From the NCBI GenBank assembly GCA_016708305.1, contig JADJGB010000010.1:62001-126000 (forward strand): a stretch of 64,000 bases of DNA. Reading direction: 5' to 3'. Source of the DNA: Sphingobacteriales bacterium (GTDB lineage: Bacteria; Bacteroidota; Bacteroidia; Chitinophagales; Chitinophagaceae). The notes below the pieces were generated by a model, which saw nothing but the letters and a program-made list of their open reading frames with translations, ran no database searches and was not told the DNA's origin. Of this stretch, positions 8,337-17,393 are shown one piece after another (positions within the stretch are counted from its first letter, which is position 1; every line of letters begins with the position of its first letter). The position numbers and the translations under genes were made by a program.

Positions 8337-8367
8337 TCAATATTTTATCAATATTTTATCAATATTA
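8337..8367 (+). repeat. 11-bp tandem repeat upstream of the synthase gene
   Basis: TCAATATTTTA occurs twice in tandem at 8337-8358, followed by the partial third unit TCAATATTA. It sits within the 40 bp before the start codon of the next gene. Copy-number change would alter leader length. Confidence 0.7.
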
Positions 8368-8375
8368 TTTATATA

Positions 8376-9953
8376 ATGGTTTCTGAGGAAAAAAAGCGCT
8401 CAAAGGAAATATCTGGGAAAAAAGCAAAGAAAGCTGCTGTACGACACATTGAAATAATGGATACCACCCTTAGGGATGGAGAGCAAACCAGTGGGGTATC
8501 ATTTTCAGCACAGGAAAAGCTAACCATTGCCCAATTGCTGTTGACTGAGGTGAAAGTTGACCGGATAGAAATTGCTTCGGCCAGAGTAAGCGAAGGTGAG
8601 TTTAAAGCAGTGAAAGCCATCACCAACTGGGCAAAAGCAAACGGCCATATCCATAAAGTGGAAGTATTAACCTTTGTGGATGGCGATATTTCTATCAACT
8701 GGATGAAAAAAGCCGGCGCCAAAGTAATGAACCTGCTTACCAAAGGCTCACTCAATCATCTCACACATCAACTAAAGAAAAGGCCGGAAGAGCATTTCAG
8801 GGAAGTTGGAAATGTAATCAAACTGGCTCACAAAAAAGGAATTGACGTAAACATATACCTGGAAGACTGGAGTAACGGAATGCGCCACTCCAAAGATTAT
8901 GTATTGCAATATATTGATTTTCTGGCCACACAACCTTTCAAGCGTTTATTACTGCCCGACACACTGGGTATCCTCACTCCTGCCGAAACCTTTGAATTTC
9001 TTTCGGAAATTGTAAACCGATATCCTGCATTACACATTGATTTTCATGGGCATAATGATTATGACCTGAGTGTGGCCAATGCGTTAGAAGCGGTAAAAGC
9101 AGGTGTAAATGGGCTTCACCTTACCATTAACGGAATGGGAGAAAGAGCAGGCAATACACCGCTGGAAAGCACAGTAGCCGTGTTAAACGATTTTGCAAAA
9201 AATGTAAAAACCTCAGTAAATGAAAAAGCGCTTTACAAAGTAAGCAAGCTCGTAGAAGCGTTTTCAGGCTTCAGGGTATCGCCCAGCAAGCCGATTGTTG
9301 GCGAAAACGTATTTACCCAAACAGCAGGAATACATGCAGACGGCGATAAGAAAAAGGGGCTGTATTACAATGATCTGATGCCGGAGCGCTTTGGCAGAAA
9401 GCGAAAATATGCATTGGGTAAAACTTCAGGTAAGGCGAATATCGAAAACAATCTCAAGCAGTTAGGTATTCAACTATCAGATGAAGATTTGAAAAAAATC
9501 ACTCAACGAATTATTGAATTAGGCGATCAGAAAGAAACCGTAACCCAGGATGACCTGCCTTATATTATATCAGACGTACTGGACAGCAGCAGCATTACCG
9601 AAAAAGTAAAGGTAGAAGATTATGTGCTTACCCATTCCAAAGACATGCGGCCATCCACAACCATCAGGTTATGTTATCAGGATGGATCAATAATAGAAGA
9701 ACATGCTCAGGGCGACGGACAGTATGATGCCTTTATGAATGCTCTTAGAAAGATTTATAATAAAAAGAAATGGAAGCTGGCCGATCTGACAGATTATGTG
9801 GTTCGTATTCCGCCGGGCGGAAACTCTGATGCTCTTTGTGAAACCATTATCACCTGGCAGCATGAGGGTCGCGAATTTACCACCACCGGACTTGACAGCG
9901 ACCAAACAGTGGCAGCCATCAAAGCAACAACCAAGATGCTGAATCTAATTTAA
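8376..9953 (+). CDS. 2-isopropylmalate synthase / citramalate synthase family enzyme
   Basis: Acetyl-CoA-dependent Claisen condensing enzyme of the DRE-TIM barrel family. Residues about 28-300 form the barrel: DTTLRDGEQTSGVSF near 29, DTLGILTPAE near 198, and the metal ligands in DFHGHNDYDLSVANA. GMGERAGNTPLES follows. The C-terminal 120 residues (YVLTHSKDMRPSTTIRL onward) fit the LeuA allosteric dimer domain. At 525 residues it is the long, feedback-regulated form. It is co-directional with leuCD and 61 bp downstream. Whether the acceptor is 2-ketoisovalerate (leucine) or pyruvate (citramalate, isoleucine) cannot be settled from sequence alone, and no leuB is visible nearby. Confidence 0.88.
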   Translation: MVSEEKKRSKEISGKKAKKAAVRHIEIMDTTLRDGEQTSGVSFSAQEKLTIAQLLLTEVKVDRIEIASARVSEGEFKAVKAITNWAKANGHIHKVEVLTFVDGDISINWMKKAGAKVMNLLTKGSLNHLTHQLKKRPEEHFREVGNVIKLAHKKGIDVNIYLEDWSNGMRHSKDYVLQYIDFLATQPFKRLLLPDTLGILTPAETFEFLSEIVNRYPALHIDFHGHNDYDLSVANALEAVKAGVNGLHLTINGMGERAGNTPLESTVAVLNDFAKNVKTSVNEKALYKVSKLVEAFSGFRVSPSKPIVGENVFTQTAGIHADGDKKKGLYYNDLMPERFGRKRKYALGKTSGKANIENNLKQLGIQLSDEDLKKITQRIIELGDQKETVTQDDLPYIISDVLDSSSITEKVKVEDYVLTHSKDMRPSTTIRLCYQDGSIIEEHAQGDGQYDAFMNALRKIYNKKKWKLADLTDYVVRIPPGGNSDALCETIITWQHEGREFTTTGLDSDQTVAAIKATTKMLNLI

Positions 9954-10111
9954 GAAATTTATCTTAGCGATTGGGAATCAATATGTTATAAGTTTTCCGC
10001 TCCGGTTATTTTTAAATTCAATTAGCCAATTTAAAGCCCACTTATTTATAAAAAATGTGAGAATTATCGATTGACAGGTAAATTGTAAACACCAGTTTCG
10101 CTCCTTTCCCC

Positions 10112-10119
10112 TAATTTTG
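10112..10119 (+). promoter_or_regulatory. guaB -7 promoter element
   Basis: TAATTTTG is a perfect TAnnTTTG match ending 3 bp before the guaB ATG. Transcription would start at or within a few bases of the start codon, suggesting a leaderless message. The -33 element is not clear. Confidence 0.55.
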
Positions 10120-10122
10120 CAC

Positions 10123-11616
10123 ATGGCAACAAAAAAAATCACACAATCTGATAATAATTCCTCTAAAATCTTTCTGGAAGCGCTTACTTTTGACGATGTT
10201 TTATTAATGCCTGCTTATAGTCAGGTACTACCCCGAGATGTTGATATCAGCTCAAAACTTACAAAAGACATTACTCTAAATACCCCTATCCTTTCGGCAG
10301 CAATGGATACCGTAACCGAAGCTGCTTTGGCAACAGCCATCGCCAGAGAAGGCGGTCTGGGCATTTTGCACAAAAATATGTCCATTGAAAGGCAGGCAGA
10401 GCAGGTAAGAAAGGTAAAAAGAAGCGAAAGCGGCCTGATACTTGACCCAATTACCCTGCAGGAAGATGCTACCATCGGCGATGCGCTACATCTGATGAAG
10501 GAAAACAAGATTGGCGGTATCCCCATCGTAGATGGCAATAGAAGGTTAGTAGGCATCCTCACCAATCGTGATTTAAGGTTTGAAGAAAACTATAAACGCA
10601 AGGTAAGCGAGGTAATGACCAAGGAAAACCTTGTAACAGCCCCTGATGGAACCGACCTGAAAAAAGCAAAAGTTATTCTTAGGCAATATAAATTTGAAAA
10701 ACTTCCGGTAGTGGACAAACAGGGAAGGCTTACCGGCCTGATTACCTATCGGGATATTTTGCAGGCAAGCAGTTTCCCCAATGCAGTAAAAGATTCATTT
10801 GGCAGATTGTTGGTAGGGGCCGGCATCGGAATCACTGCAGATGTTGAGGATAGGATTGATGCACTACAGCAGGTAGGCGTTGACATTGTGGTACTCGACA
10901 GTGCACACGGCCACAGCAAAGGTGTGATTGATGCGCTTAAAAAGATAAAAAAAACATTCAAAAAGATAAATGTTATTGCCGGTAATGTGGGCACCGCCGA
11001 AGGTGCCAGAATGTTAGCCGAAGCAGGTGCCGATGCGGTAAAGGTAGGTATCGGGCCGGGCTCCATCTGTACCACCCGAATTGTGGCGGGTGCGGGTATG
11101 CCGCAGTTGACTGCCATAATGGAAGCAGCCTCCGGATTACAAAAATCAGGAGTGCCTATGATTGCCGATGGAGGAATACGATACACCGGCGATATGGTAA
11201 AAGCCATTGCAGCGGGTGCCAATTGTGTAATGATGGGCAGCATTTTTGCCGGAACCGAAGAAAGCCCCGGCGAAACCGTGATTTTTGAAGGAAGAAAATA
11301 CAAAACTTACCGCGGTATGGGCTCGTTGGGTGCCATGTCAAAAGGTAGCAGCGACCGCTATTTTCAGGATCCCGAAGACGATGTGAAGAAATTTGTACCG
11401 GAAGGCATTGAGGGCCGCGTAGCATACAAAGGCACCCTGAAAGAAGTCATTTACCAGTTTACCGGAGGATTAAGAGCCGGAATGGGTTATTGCGGTGCCA
11501 AAACCATCAATGATTTACAAAAAGCGCAATTCATAAAAATAAGTAATGCAGGTATGAATGAAAGTCATCCTCACGACGTGGATGTTACCAAAGAAGCGCC
11601 TAATTACAGCAGATAA
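10123..11616 (+). CDS. guaB: IMP dehydrogenase
   Basis: Oxidises IMP to XMP with NAD, the committed step of GMP synthesis. The 497 residues have the expected plan: an N-terminal barrel part with LTFDDVLLMPAYS, two CBS domains at about 105-225, then the barrel with GNVGTAEGARML. The catalytic loop GIGPGSICTTRIVAGAG carries the active-site Cys. MGSLGAMSKGSSDRYFQ is the flap region. The ATG at 10123 was chosen; a TTG two codons upstream overlaps the promoter element. The gene is intact and ends 11 bp before an insertion sequence. Confidence 0.97.
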   Translation: MATKKITQSDNNSSKIFLEALTFDDVLLMPAYSQVLPRDVDISSKLTKDITLNTPILSAAMDTVTEAALATAIAREGGLGILHKNMSIERQAEQVRKVKRSESGLILDPITLQEDATIGDALHLMKENKIGGIPIVDGNRRLVGILTNRDLRFEENYKRKVSEVMTKENLVTAPDGTDLKKAKVILRQYKFEKLPVVDKQGRLTGLITYRDILQASSFPNAVKDSFGRLLVGAGIGITADVEDRIDALQQVGVDIVVLDSAHGHSKGVIDALKKIKKTFKKINVIAGNVGTAEGARMLAEAGADAVKVGIGPGSICTTRIVAGAGMPQLTAIMEAASGLQKSGVPMIADGGIRYTGDMVKAIAAGANCVMMGSIFAGTEESPGETVIFEGRKYKTYRGMGSLGAMSKGSSDRYFQDPEDDVKKFVPEGIEGRVAYKGTLKEVIYQFTGGLRAGMGYCGAKTINDLQKAQFIKISNAGMNESHPHDVDVTKEAPNYSR

Positions 11617-11680
11617 TCAATTAAAACGGTAGTATCCCATAAACTGTGTAAGTTAAAAATATAAGGGTTTAGCTTTTTGT

Positions 11681-12877
11681 TTAAAGTTGAACCCTTTTTT
11701 CAAACATTGTTAAGAACTGATTTAGGATGATGCCCCAATTTTGTATAGGCATACTCCATTTTTTTGTTGCTTCTCTTAAAGCCAAATATACCGATTTTAA
11801 GACGGCTTCATCTGTAGGGAAGGACATTTTATTTTTGGTGTATTTTCTGATTTTTCCATTCAGGTTTTCTATTAGGTTAGTGGTGTAAATGATTTTTCTT
11901 ATTTCTAAAGGGAACTCAAAAAAACGGTAAGCGCTTCCCAATTATCTTCCCAAGATTTTATGGCGTATGGATATTTGTGGTTCCAGTTATTTTTAAAGTC
12001 TTCCAGTGCTGCTTTTGCTGCCTGTTTTGTTGGGGCGTCGTAGATGAGTTTCATGTCTTTTGAAAATGCTTTTTTGTCTTTCCAAACCACATATTTTGCC
12101 GAGTTGCGTATTTGATGCACCACACAGATTTGAGTTTGTGATTGCGGGAAAACATTATTGATGGTTTGGGTAAAACCATTGAGGTTATCGGTAGCTGTAA
12201 TGAGTATGTCTTCTACACCTCTGGCTTTTAAATCGGTTAAAACGCTAAGCCAAAATGCAGCACTTTCGTTTTTGCCAAGCCACATGCCCAGTACTTCTTT
12301 TTGCCGTCTGTATTGAGCCCTACGGCAAGATAGATGGTTTTGTTAATGACTTTACTGTTTTCTCTTACCTTAAAAACAATACCATCCATCCATACAATTA
12401 AATACAGCTGATCTAAGGGCCTGTTTTGCCAAGCAACAATATCGCCGGCTACTGTTTCTGTAATTTTGGAAATGGTTGAAGTAGATACATCAAAGTGATA
12501 AACCTCGCGTATTTGTTCTTCAATATCGCTTACACTCATGCCTTTGGCATACAGCGATACGATTACATTTTCTAACCCATCTACCATGCTTTGGCGTTTG
12601 GGTATTATCATCGGGTTAAAGGAGGTGTCCCTGTCTCTGGGTACTTGTATTTCACTTTCTCCAAAACCGGTTTTAATGCGTTTTGTGCCATAGCCGTTTC
12701 TGGCATTTGAAGTACTGCTTTTTTCATGCTTGTCGTAACCAGGTGAGCATCTAACTCGCCTTCAAGCATCTTTTTCAATACCTCGTTTTTTGGGCCTGAG
12801 TCAAAAAGTCAGTTAGCTCTTCTCCGGTTTTAAACTGCTTTAAAAAAAGCGTCTGATAGCATTTGTTCTTTGTCCAT
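11681..12877 (-). pseudogene. IS256-family transposase, multiply frameshifted
   Basis: Reading on the minus strand from the ATG at 12875-12877, the expected protein starts MDKEQMLSDAF and passes through LKTGEELTDFLTQAQ-like and GYDKHEKSSTSNARNGYG-like sequence in changing frames. It then shows VWMDGIVFKVRENSKV (first DDE Asp), ITATDNLNGFTQTINNVFP (second Asp), and CVVHQIRNSAKYV. The last part, IYTTNLIENLNGKIRKYTKN, contains the conserved Glu region. At least six indels are visible (near 12845, 12790, 12745, 12297, 11940 and others), mostly in A or T runs. Full length would be about 400 residues. Homopolymer sequencing errors could account for part of this. Confidence 0.85.
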
Positions 12878-12909
12878 AAAATTAAACTGTGTTTTTAAAA
12901 TTAATAAAT

Positions 12910-12949
12910 AAGTCCTACAAAGTTGGGGTACCCCAACTTTGTAGGACTT
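12910..12949. repeat. 40-bp perfect palindrome inside the IS right end
   Basis: Arms AAGTCCTACAAAGTTGGGGT (12910-12929) and its exact reverse complement (12930-12949) meet without a loop, centred on GGTACC. It lies just inside the right terminal repeat, upstream of the transposase start. The left IS end has nothing equivalent. Confidence 0.9.
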
Positions 12950-12983
12950 ACACAGTTTATGTTATACTACCGGTAAAACCTAT

Positions 12984-13873
12984 CTACTGGTTGGCAACTG
13001 GCGAAACGGAGTAACCTTCTTCTCGCAACAATTCAATTAAACCTTGTTTTCCGGGCAAGTGACCCGCTCCAACGGCTATAAACACAGCTTTGGAACACAG
13101 GATGCTGTGCAACTTTTGCACCCAGTTGTGGTTCCTTTTATATATGAGCAATTCAAGGTAATTGTCCATCCTCCATTGTTCGTCATTGATTATGGCTTCA
13201 ATGGCTTTTAAATCCTGACGTTTGTAGGCTTCCACCAATCTCGATGTTTCAATATTTACATCATACACCTTATTCACCACATCTAAAAGTTGCTTCGCCT
13301 GAAGTTCATAAGGTATGCTGTCAAACAAAGATGCCTGATAAGCAAGGGTTTCCAATCCTTCTATAACCTTTTTCTCTAATTTGGCTTCCTTCATTATCAC
13401 CTGCTCCATGGCAATGGTTTTCTGGCAATCCAAAGTTTTCACCTGCATCATGGTGGAGAGCATGAGCGGTTTGAAATCCTGCATTACAGTAAAAATCATC
13501 CCCTGCCCTATTTCGGAAAAATATTTTTTCACTTTTTCATAATCCTCAATACTTAACAGGCTTTTCAGGGTTACGCCGTTCTTCATTTTCATCGCCTTCA
13601 AAGCACTCATCATTTCTTTCATGTCGTCCATATCTACTTCAAAATAAACAGTTTCTGCCTCGGCAATACATTTTTTGGCATTTTCACCAAGTATAGCATC
13701 TTTTTGCAAAGAATGTGCATGGTGCCAAACAGATAGGAAGGTTTTTCAAGCCCCTTACCGCTTATTTTCCACAAAATGGTTTGACTGCTGTTTTTTACCG
13801 ACTGGTTTTGAGCCCTGATACACAAAAAAATACTCAAAAAGAAAAAAGATAATCCCCAATATTTAAGCTTCAT
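12984..13873 (-). CDS. TraB/GumN family protein (frameshifted in this sequence)
   Basis: Exported protein of the TraB/GumN (TIKI-like) family, whose members are proposed metalloproteases; the substrate is unknown. The start, MKLKYWGLSFFFLSIFLCIR, is a signal peptide. The family's two signature sites are present: FGTMH near residue 50 and VGAGHLPGKQGLIELL near the C-terminus. The frame breaks near 13700 in an A-run (CTTTGCAAAAAGATGC); one more A would join the two halves into a protein of about 296 residues, normal for the family. It converges on guaB with the IS256 element between them. Confidence 0.82.
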
Positions 13874-14081
13874 TGCATAATTTTCAGCAATAATAGCAAA
13901 AATTATTCAGGTAGCTCTGGCGCACTATGCCTGAGCAGAGAGACAATCAGATAATTGATGGTTTGTGTTTACTGAATAATAAAAATTTTTAGTGATATCA
14001 AATAACGGGTATTCATAATCCCTTTTTTCTAAAAAAAACCCCCAAAGCAGAATGCCAGGGGATTATTATACAGATATGATT

Positions 14082-15857
14082 TTACCAGAAATAATAGTAA
14101 AAAGCAGCACAGAGCGCTACCACACCAATAGAGGCAATAACATCCCATTTGCTCCAGCTTTTTCTGATGAGTGATTTATACTCACCAGTGAAAGTGATGG
14201 CATCAATTTGTTGGGCGCTGGGTTTGGGTGTAAAGAAAGAAACGGCCACCATCATTAACATTATAAATACCAGCAACCAGATTTCAAAAATCAGCCAGTT
14301 GGTCTTCCAGAACCAGGCTGTGCCATCCCAAAAACCACCCGTCATTACCTTTTTACCGGTATCCGTAAAGACATTCGTTACCAAGCGAAGCATACCAATC
14401 AGAAAGCCGATTATCAATCCTGCTTCACCTGCTTTTGGCGTAATCTTTTTGGAGAAAATACCCATCACAAAAACGGCCACCATTGCTGGTGCCAACAGCG
14501 ACTGGATGCCTTGCAGGTATGAATAAAGACTTCCCAGGCTCATCATTACCGGTATCCAGATTATACCCAATACTACCACCACTATTGTAGCAATACGGCC
14601 TACCAATACATATCTGGCTTCGCTTTTTCCTTTGAATTTTGGCTTATAAAAATCTTCGGTAAACAAAGTAGCGCATGAATTGAAAAATGCTGCCAAAGAT
14701 GCTACCAACGCAGAAATAAAACCTATGGTAACAATACCTTTAACGCCTGCGGGCAATACAAACTTCACCATCGATCCAAAAGCTGCATCAGTATTCAAAA
14801 CAGATGCTCCATCTTTCATTATGTATCCCATATCGAAACCTGAGCCTGCTTTATTTTGTAATGCAATAGCTATCATACCCGGAATTAAAAACATGAAAAC
14901 AGGCAATAGTTTGAAATATCCGGCTGCAATAGTACCTCTGCGGGCACGTTTCATCACTACATCATTTGGTTCGCCTTTTGTTTGTCCCAGTACCCTTTGC
15001 ACAATATGCTGATCAGTACACCAATACCAGAAACCAATTATGGATGCACCGATAAATACCCAAAAGCCCGGATATTCATCATACATCGGATCGCCCGTTT
15101 CAAAATGGAACATGTGGTTGGTGCCATAGGCCACGCCATCTTTTCCAACATTTAGCGTTCTGGCATAATCCATCATTGCAGTCCAGCCATGCCCCACATT
15201 ACCATCGCCAAGCGCCGCCAAACCAAGAAATAGTACCAGAAACGAACCGAGAATGAGTATGGGTGTCTGAATGGCAGACAGTGTCATCACTCCCTTCATT
15301 CCTCCAAAAACGGTAAAGATACCGGTGAGAAGAATCAGCCCGATGGCTCCAAACCAGAAGGGCAAACCCAGCAGACTCTCCATAAAAATGCCTCCGGTAA
15401 AAGCGGTAACGCTAACCTTAGTCAGCACATAGGCAATCAGGGTTATGATTGATAGCCATGAACCTGCACGATGGGTATATCGTGTCTTTAAAAAATCGGG
15501 CATGGTGATGATTTTTCCAAGCTTTGTATTCATCAATTGATAAAAGGGTACAAACAACCATCCCAGAATGAGAATCATCCAGCCCTGCATTTCCCAGTGC
15601 GCCATACCTACTCCGGCGTTTGCTCCTGTACCGGCAAGGCCTACCAGATGCTCGGACCCAATGTTTGCGGCAAAAATGGCCGCTCCGATAATATACCAGG
15701 GTTCTCCCTTGCCAAAAAGGTAGTCTTCGCTATTGGCGCCTTTTTGATTGCGTTTGTCTTTTTCGATAGAACGCCAAACTGCCCATGACACACCAAGGAT
15801 ACCCGCAATGATAATGACCCAGTCGAGCCAGATAAATTCGTGTGAATGCCAATTCAT
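14082..15857 (-). CDS. sodium/solute symporter (SSS family), probably for L-arabinose
   Basis: Integral membrane symporter of 591 residues with about 14 hydrophobic segments. Recognisable SSS regions include IGSEHLVGLAGTGANAGVG near residue 65 and the helix with SALVASLAAFFNSCATLFTE near 390, which holds the Na+-site serine/threonine region. It is the last gene of the minus-strand arabinose operon, 27 bp after araA, so arabinose is the likely cargo. The sugar preference is inferred from context only; many SSS sugar carriers are similar in sequence. Confidence 0.85.
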   Translation of the reverse strand: MNWHSHEFIWLDWVIIIAGILGVSWAVWRSIEKDKRNQKGANSEDYLFGKGEPWYIIGAAIFAANIGSEHLVGLAGTGANAGVGMAHWEMQGWMILILGWLFVPFYQLMNTKLGKIITMPDFLKTRYTHRAGSWLSIITLIAYVLTKVSVTAFTGGIFMESLLGLPFWFGAIGLILLTGIFTVFGGMKGVMTLSAIQTPILILGSFLVLFLGLAALGDGNVGHGWTAMMDYARTLNVGKDGVAYGTNHMFHFETGDPMYDEYPGFWVFIGASIIGFWYWCTDQHIVQRVLGQTKGEPNDVVMKRARRGTIAAGYFKLLPVFMFLIPGMIAIALQNKAGSGFDMGYIMKDGASVLNTDAAFGSMVKFVLPAGVKGIVTIGFISALVASLAAFFNSCATLFTEDFYKPKFKGKSEARYVLVGRIATIVVVVLGIIWIPVMMSLGSLYSYLQGIQSLLAPAMVAVFVMGIFSKKITPKAGEAGLIIGFLIGMLRLVTNVFTDTGKKVMTGGFWDGTAWFWKTNWLIFEIWLLVFIMLMMVAVSFFTPKPSAQQIDAITFTGEYKSLIRKSWSKWDVIASIGVVALCAAFYYYFW

Positions 15858-15884
15858 ATTTTTCTTGTTTAAGAGTTTTTAGGT

Positions 15885-17375
15885 TTACTTATAAGCGATT
15901 TCGCTCCAGCGCAATTCGTTTTTGAACTGATACAGATTTGTATTTTTATCAATTTTTACAAATTCTATACCGGCCATTTCTGCAAAATCTTCCAGAAAAT
16001 CAGAAGATAAGTTCTGACTATAACAAGTGTGATGCGCACCACCTGCCAGAATCCATGCAGCACAACCATCGTTCATATTAGGATAAGGTTTCCACAATAC
16101 TCTTGGGACAGGCAATTTAGGCAGGTCTGCAACCGGAGCCACTGCCTGCACTTCGTTTACCAACAAACGGAAGCGATTGCCCATATCCACCAGTGATGCA
16201 TTTAAAGCCTCTCCGGCAGCTACATTAAACACTAAGCGCACGGGATCTTCTTTGCCGCCAATACCCAGAGGATGAATTTCACAATTAGCTTTGCCATCTG
16301 CGATGCTTTCGCAAATTTCGAGCATGTGAGAACCAAGTACTAAGGGATTAGATGGGTCGAAATGATAAGTATAATCTTCCATAAAGCTGTTTCCTCCTTT
16401 TAATCCTGTACCCATTACTTTCATGGCACGCACCAACGCTGTTGTTTTCCAGTCTCCTTCACCTGCAAAACCATAGCCCTGTCCCATGATTCGTTGTGCA
16501 CCAATTCCAGGCAATTGTAACATCCCATGCAAATCCTCAAAGGTATCTGTGAAACCTTTAAAATTGCCATCTTCCAGAAAATATTTAATACCAAGTTCTA
16601 TTCTTGCAGCGTCAACTAATGACTGGTATTGGCTGCCACCATTTTTGAGGCTGTCAACCAGGATATACCTCTCGTTGTATTCTGCAATCAGTTTCTGCAC
16701 ATCAGCATCACTTACTTCGTTTACAAATTTTACCAAATCACCAATACCATGAGTATTTACGCTGAAACCAAATACTCTTTCAGCCTCCACCTTATCGCCA
16801 TCAGTAACAGCAACAAAACGCATGTTGTCGCCAAAGCGAACAAATCTTGCACCTTGTAAATCGTTCCAACCGGCTGCTGCTCTGACCCAAACATTAATTT
16901 GATCAAGGACTTTGGGGTCTTGCCAGTGGCCAACCACCACTTTTCTCTTTAATCGCATACGACTCATAATGTGGCCAAATTCCCGGTCGCCATGAGCGCT
17001 CTGGTTCAGATTCATGAAATCCATGTCAATACTATCCCAGGGTATATCACGGTTGAACTGTGTGTGTAAGTGCAATAATGGCTTTTGTAAGATATTTAAT
17101 CCCCTGATCCACATTTTTGCAGGAGAAAAAGTGTGCATCCATGTAATGATGCCAATACAATTTTCGGATGCATTTGCTTCGGCACAAATAGAATAAATTT
17201 CTTCCGTTGATTTTACGGTGGGTTTGAATACTACATTAACCGGAATTGTCTCTGAATTTTGAAAATCAGTTGCAATTTCAAGAGAGTGCGCAGCTACTTG
17301 TTTTAGGGTATCTTCTCCATACAGATGTTGACTGCCGGTAACAAACCAAACTTCTAAATTTTTAAATGGTTTCAT
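15885..17375 (-). CDS. araA: L-arabinose isomerase
   Basis: Cytoplasmic enzyme converting L-arabinose to L-ribulose. The 496 residues match AraA. Motifs include EVWFVTGSQHLYGEDTLKQV at the start, TWMHTFSPAKMWI near 96, the catalytic Glu region GFAGEGDWKTTALVRAMK near 304, and the metal-ligand segment DYTYHFDPSNPLVLGSHMLE. The gene is intact and lies between GH127 (18 bp upstream) and the symporter, within the arabinose operon. Confidence 0.97.
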   Translation of the reverse strand: MKPFKNLEVWFVTGSQHLYGEDTLKQVAAHSLEIATDFQNSETIPVNVVFKPTVKSTEEIYSICAEANASENCIGIITWMHTFSPAKMWIRGLNILQKPLLHLHTQFNRDIPWDSIDMDFMNLNQSAHGDREFGHIMSRMRLKRKVVVGHWQDPKVLDQINVWVRAAAGWNDLQGARFVRFGDNMRFVAVTDGDKVEAERVFGFSVNTHGIGDLVKFVNEVSDADVQKLIAEYNERYILVDSLKNGGSQYQSLVDAARIELGIKYFLEDGNFKGFTDTFEDLHGMLQLPGIGAQRIMGQGYGFAGEGDWKTTALVRAMKVMGTGLKGGNSFMEDYTYHFDPSNPLVLGSHMLEICESIADGKANCEIHPLGIGGKEDPVRLVFNVAAGEALNASLVDMGNRFRLLVNEVQAVAPVADLPKLPVPRVLWKPYPNMNDGCAAWILAGGAHHTCYSQNLSSDFLEDFAEMAGIEFVKIDKNTNLYQFKNELRWSEIAYK

Positions 17376-17393
17376 GCTTTTACTTTTTTATTA

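Larger units (their letters stand above)
11628..12971 (-). mobile_element. IS256-family insertion sequence (decayed)
   Basis: A 1,344-bp element with terminal inverted repeats. The left end, GGTAGTATCCCATAAACTG at 11628, matches the right end read inward from 12971, GGTAGTATAACATAAACTG; both continue TGTAAGT. The flanks ATTAAAAC (11620-11627) and GGTAAAAC (12972-12979) agree at 6 of 8 bases, a possible target duplication. The transposase is of the IS256/MULE type and carries several frameshifts. The element sits exactly between the 3' ends of the convergent guaB and TraB genes and disrupts neither. Confidence 0.85.

Noticed and set aside
8369..8755. 128-codon open frame antisense to the 5' end of the isopropylmalate synthase gene
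   Set aside because: No domain or start signal; fully covered by the conserved sense gene.
10746..11303. 185-codon open frame antisense to guaB
   Set aside because: It is rich in Pro/Ala/Ser/Thr, has no recognisable domain and lies wholly opposite a well-conserved enzyme; a codon-bias shadow.
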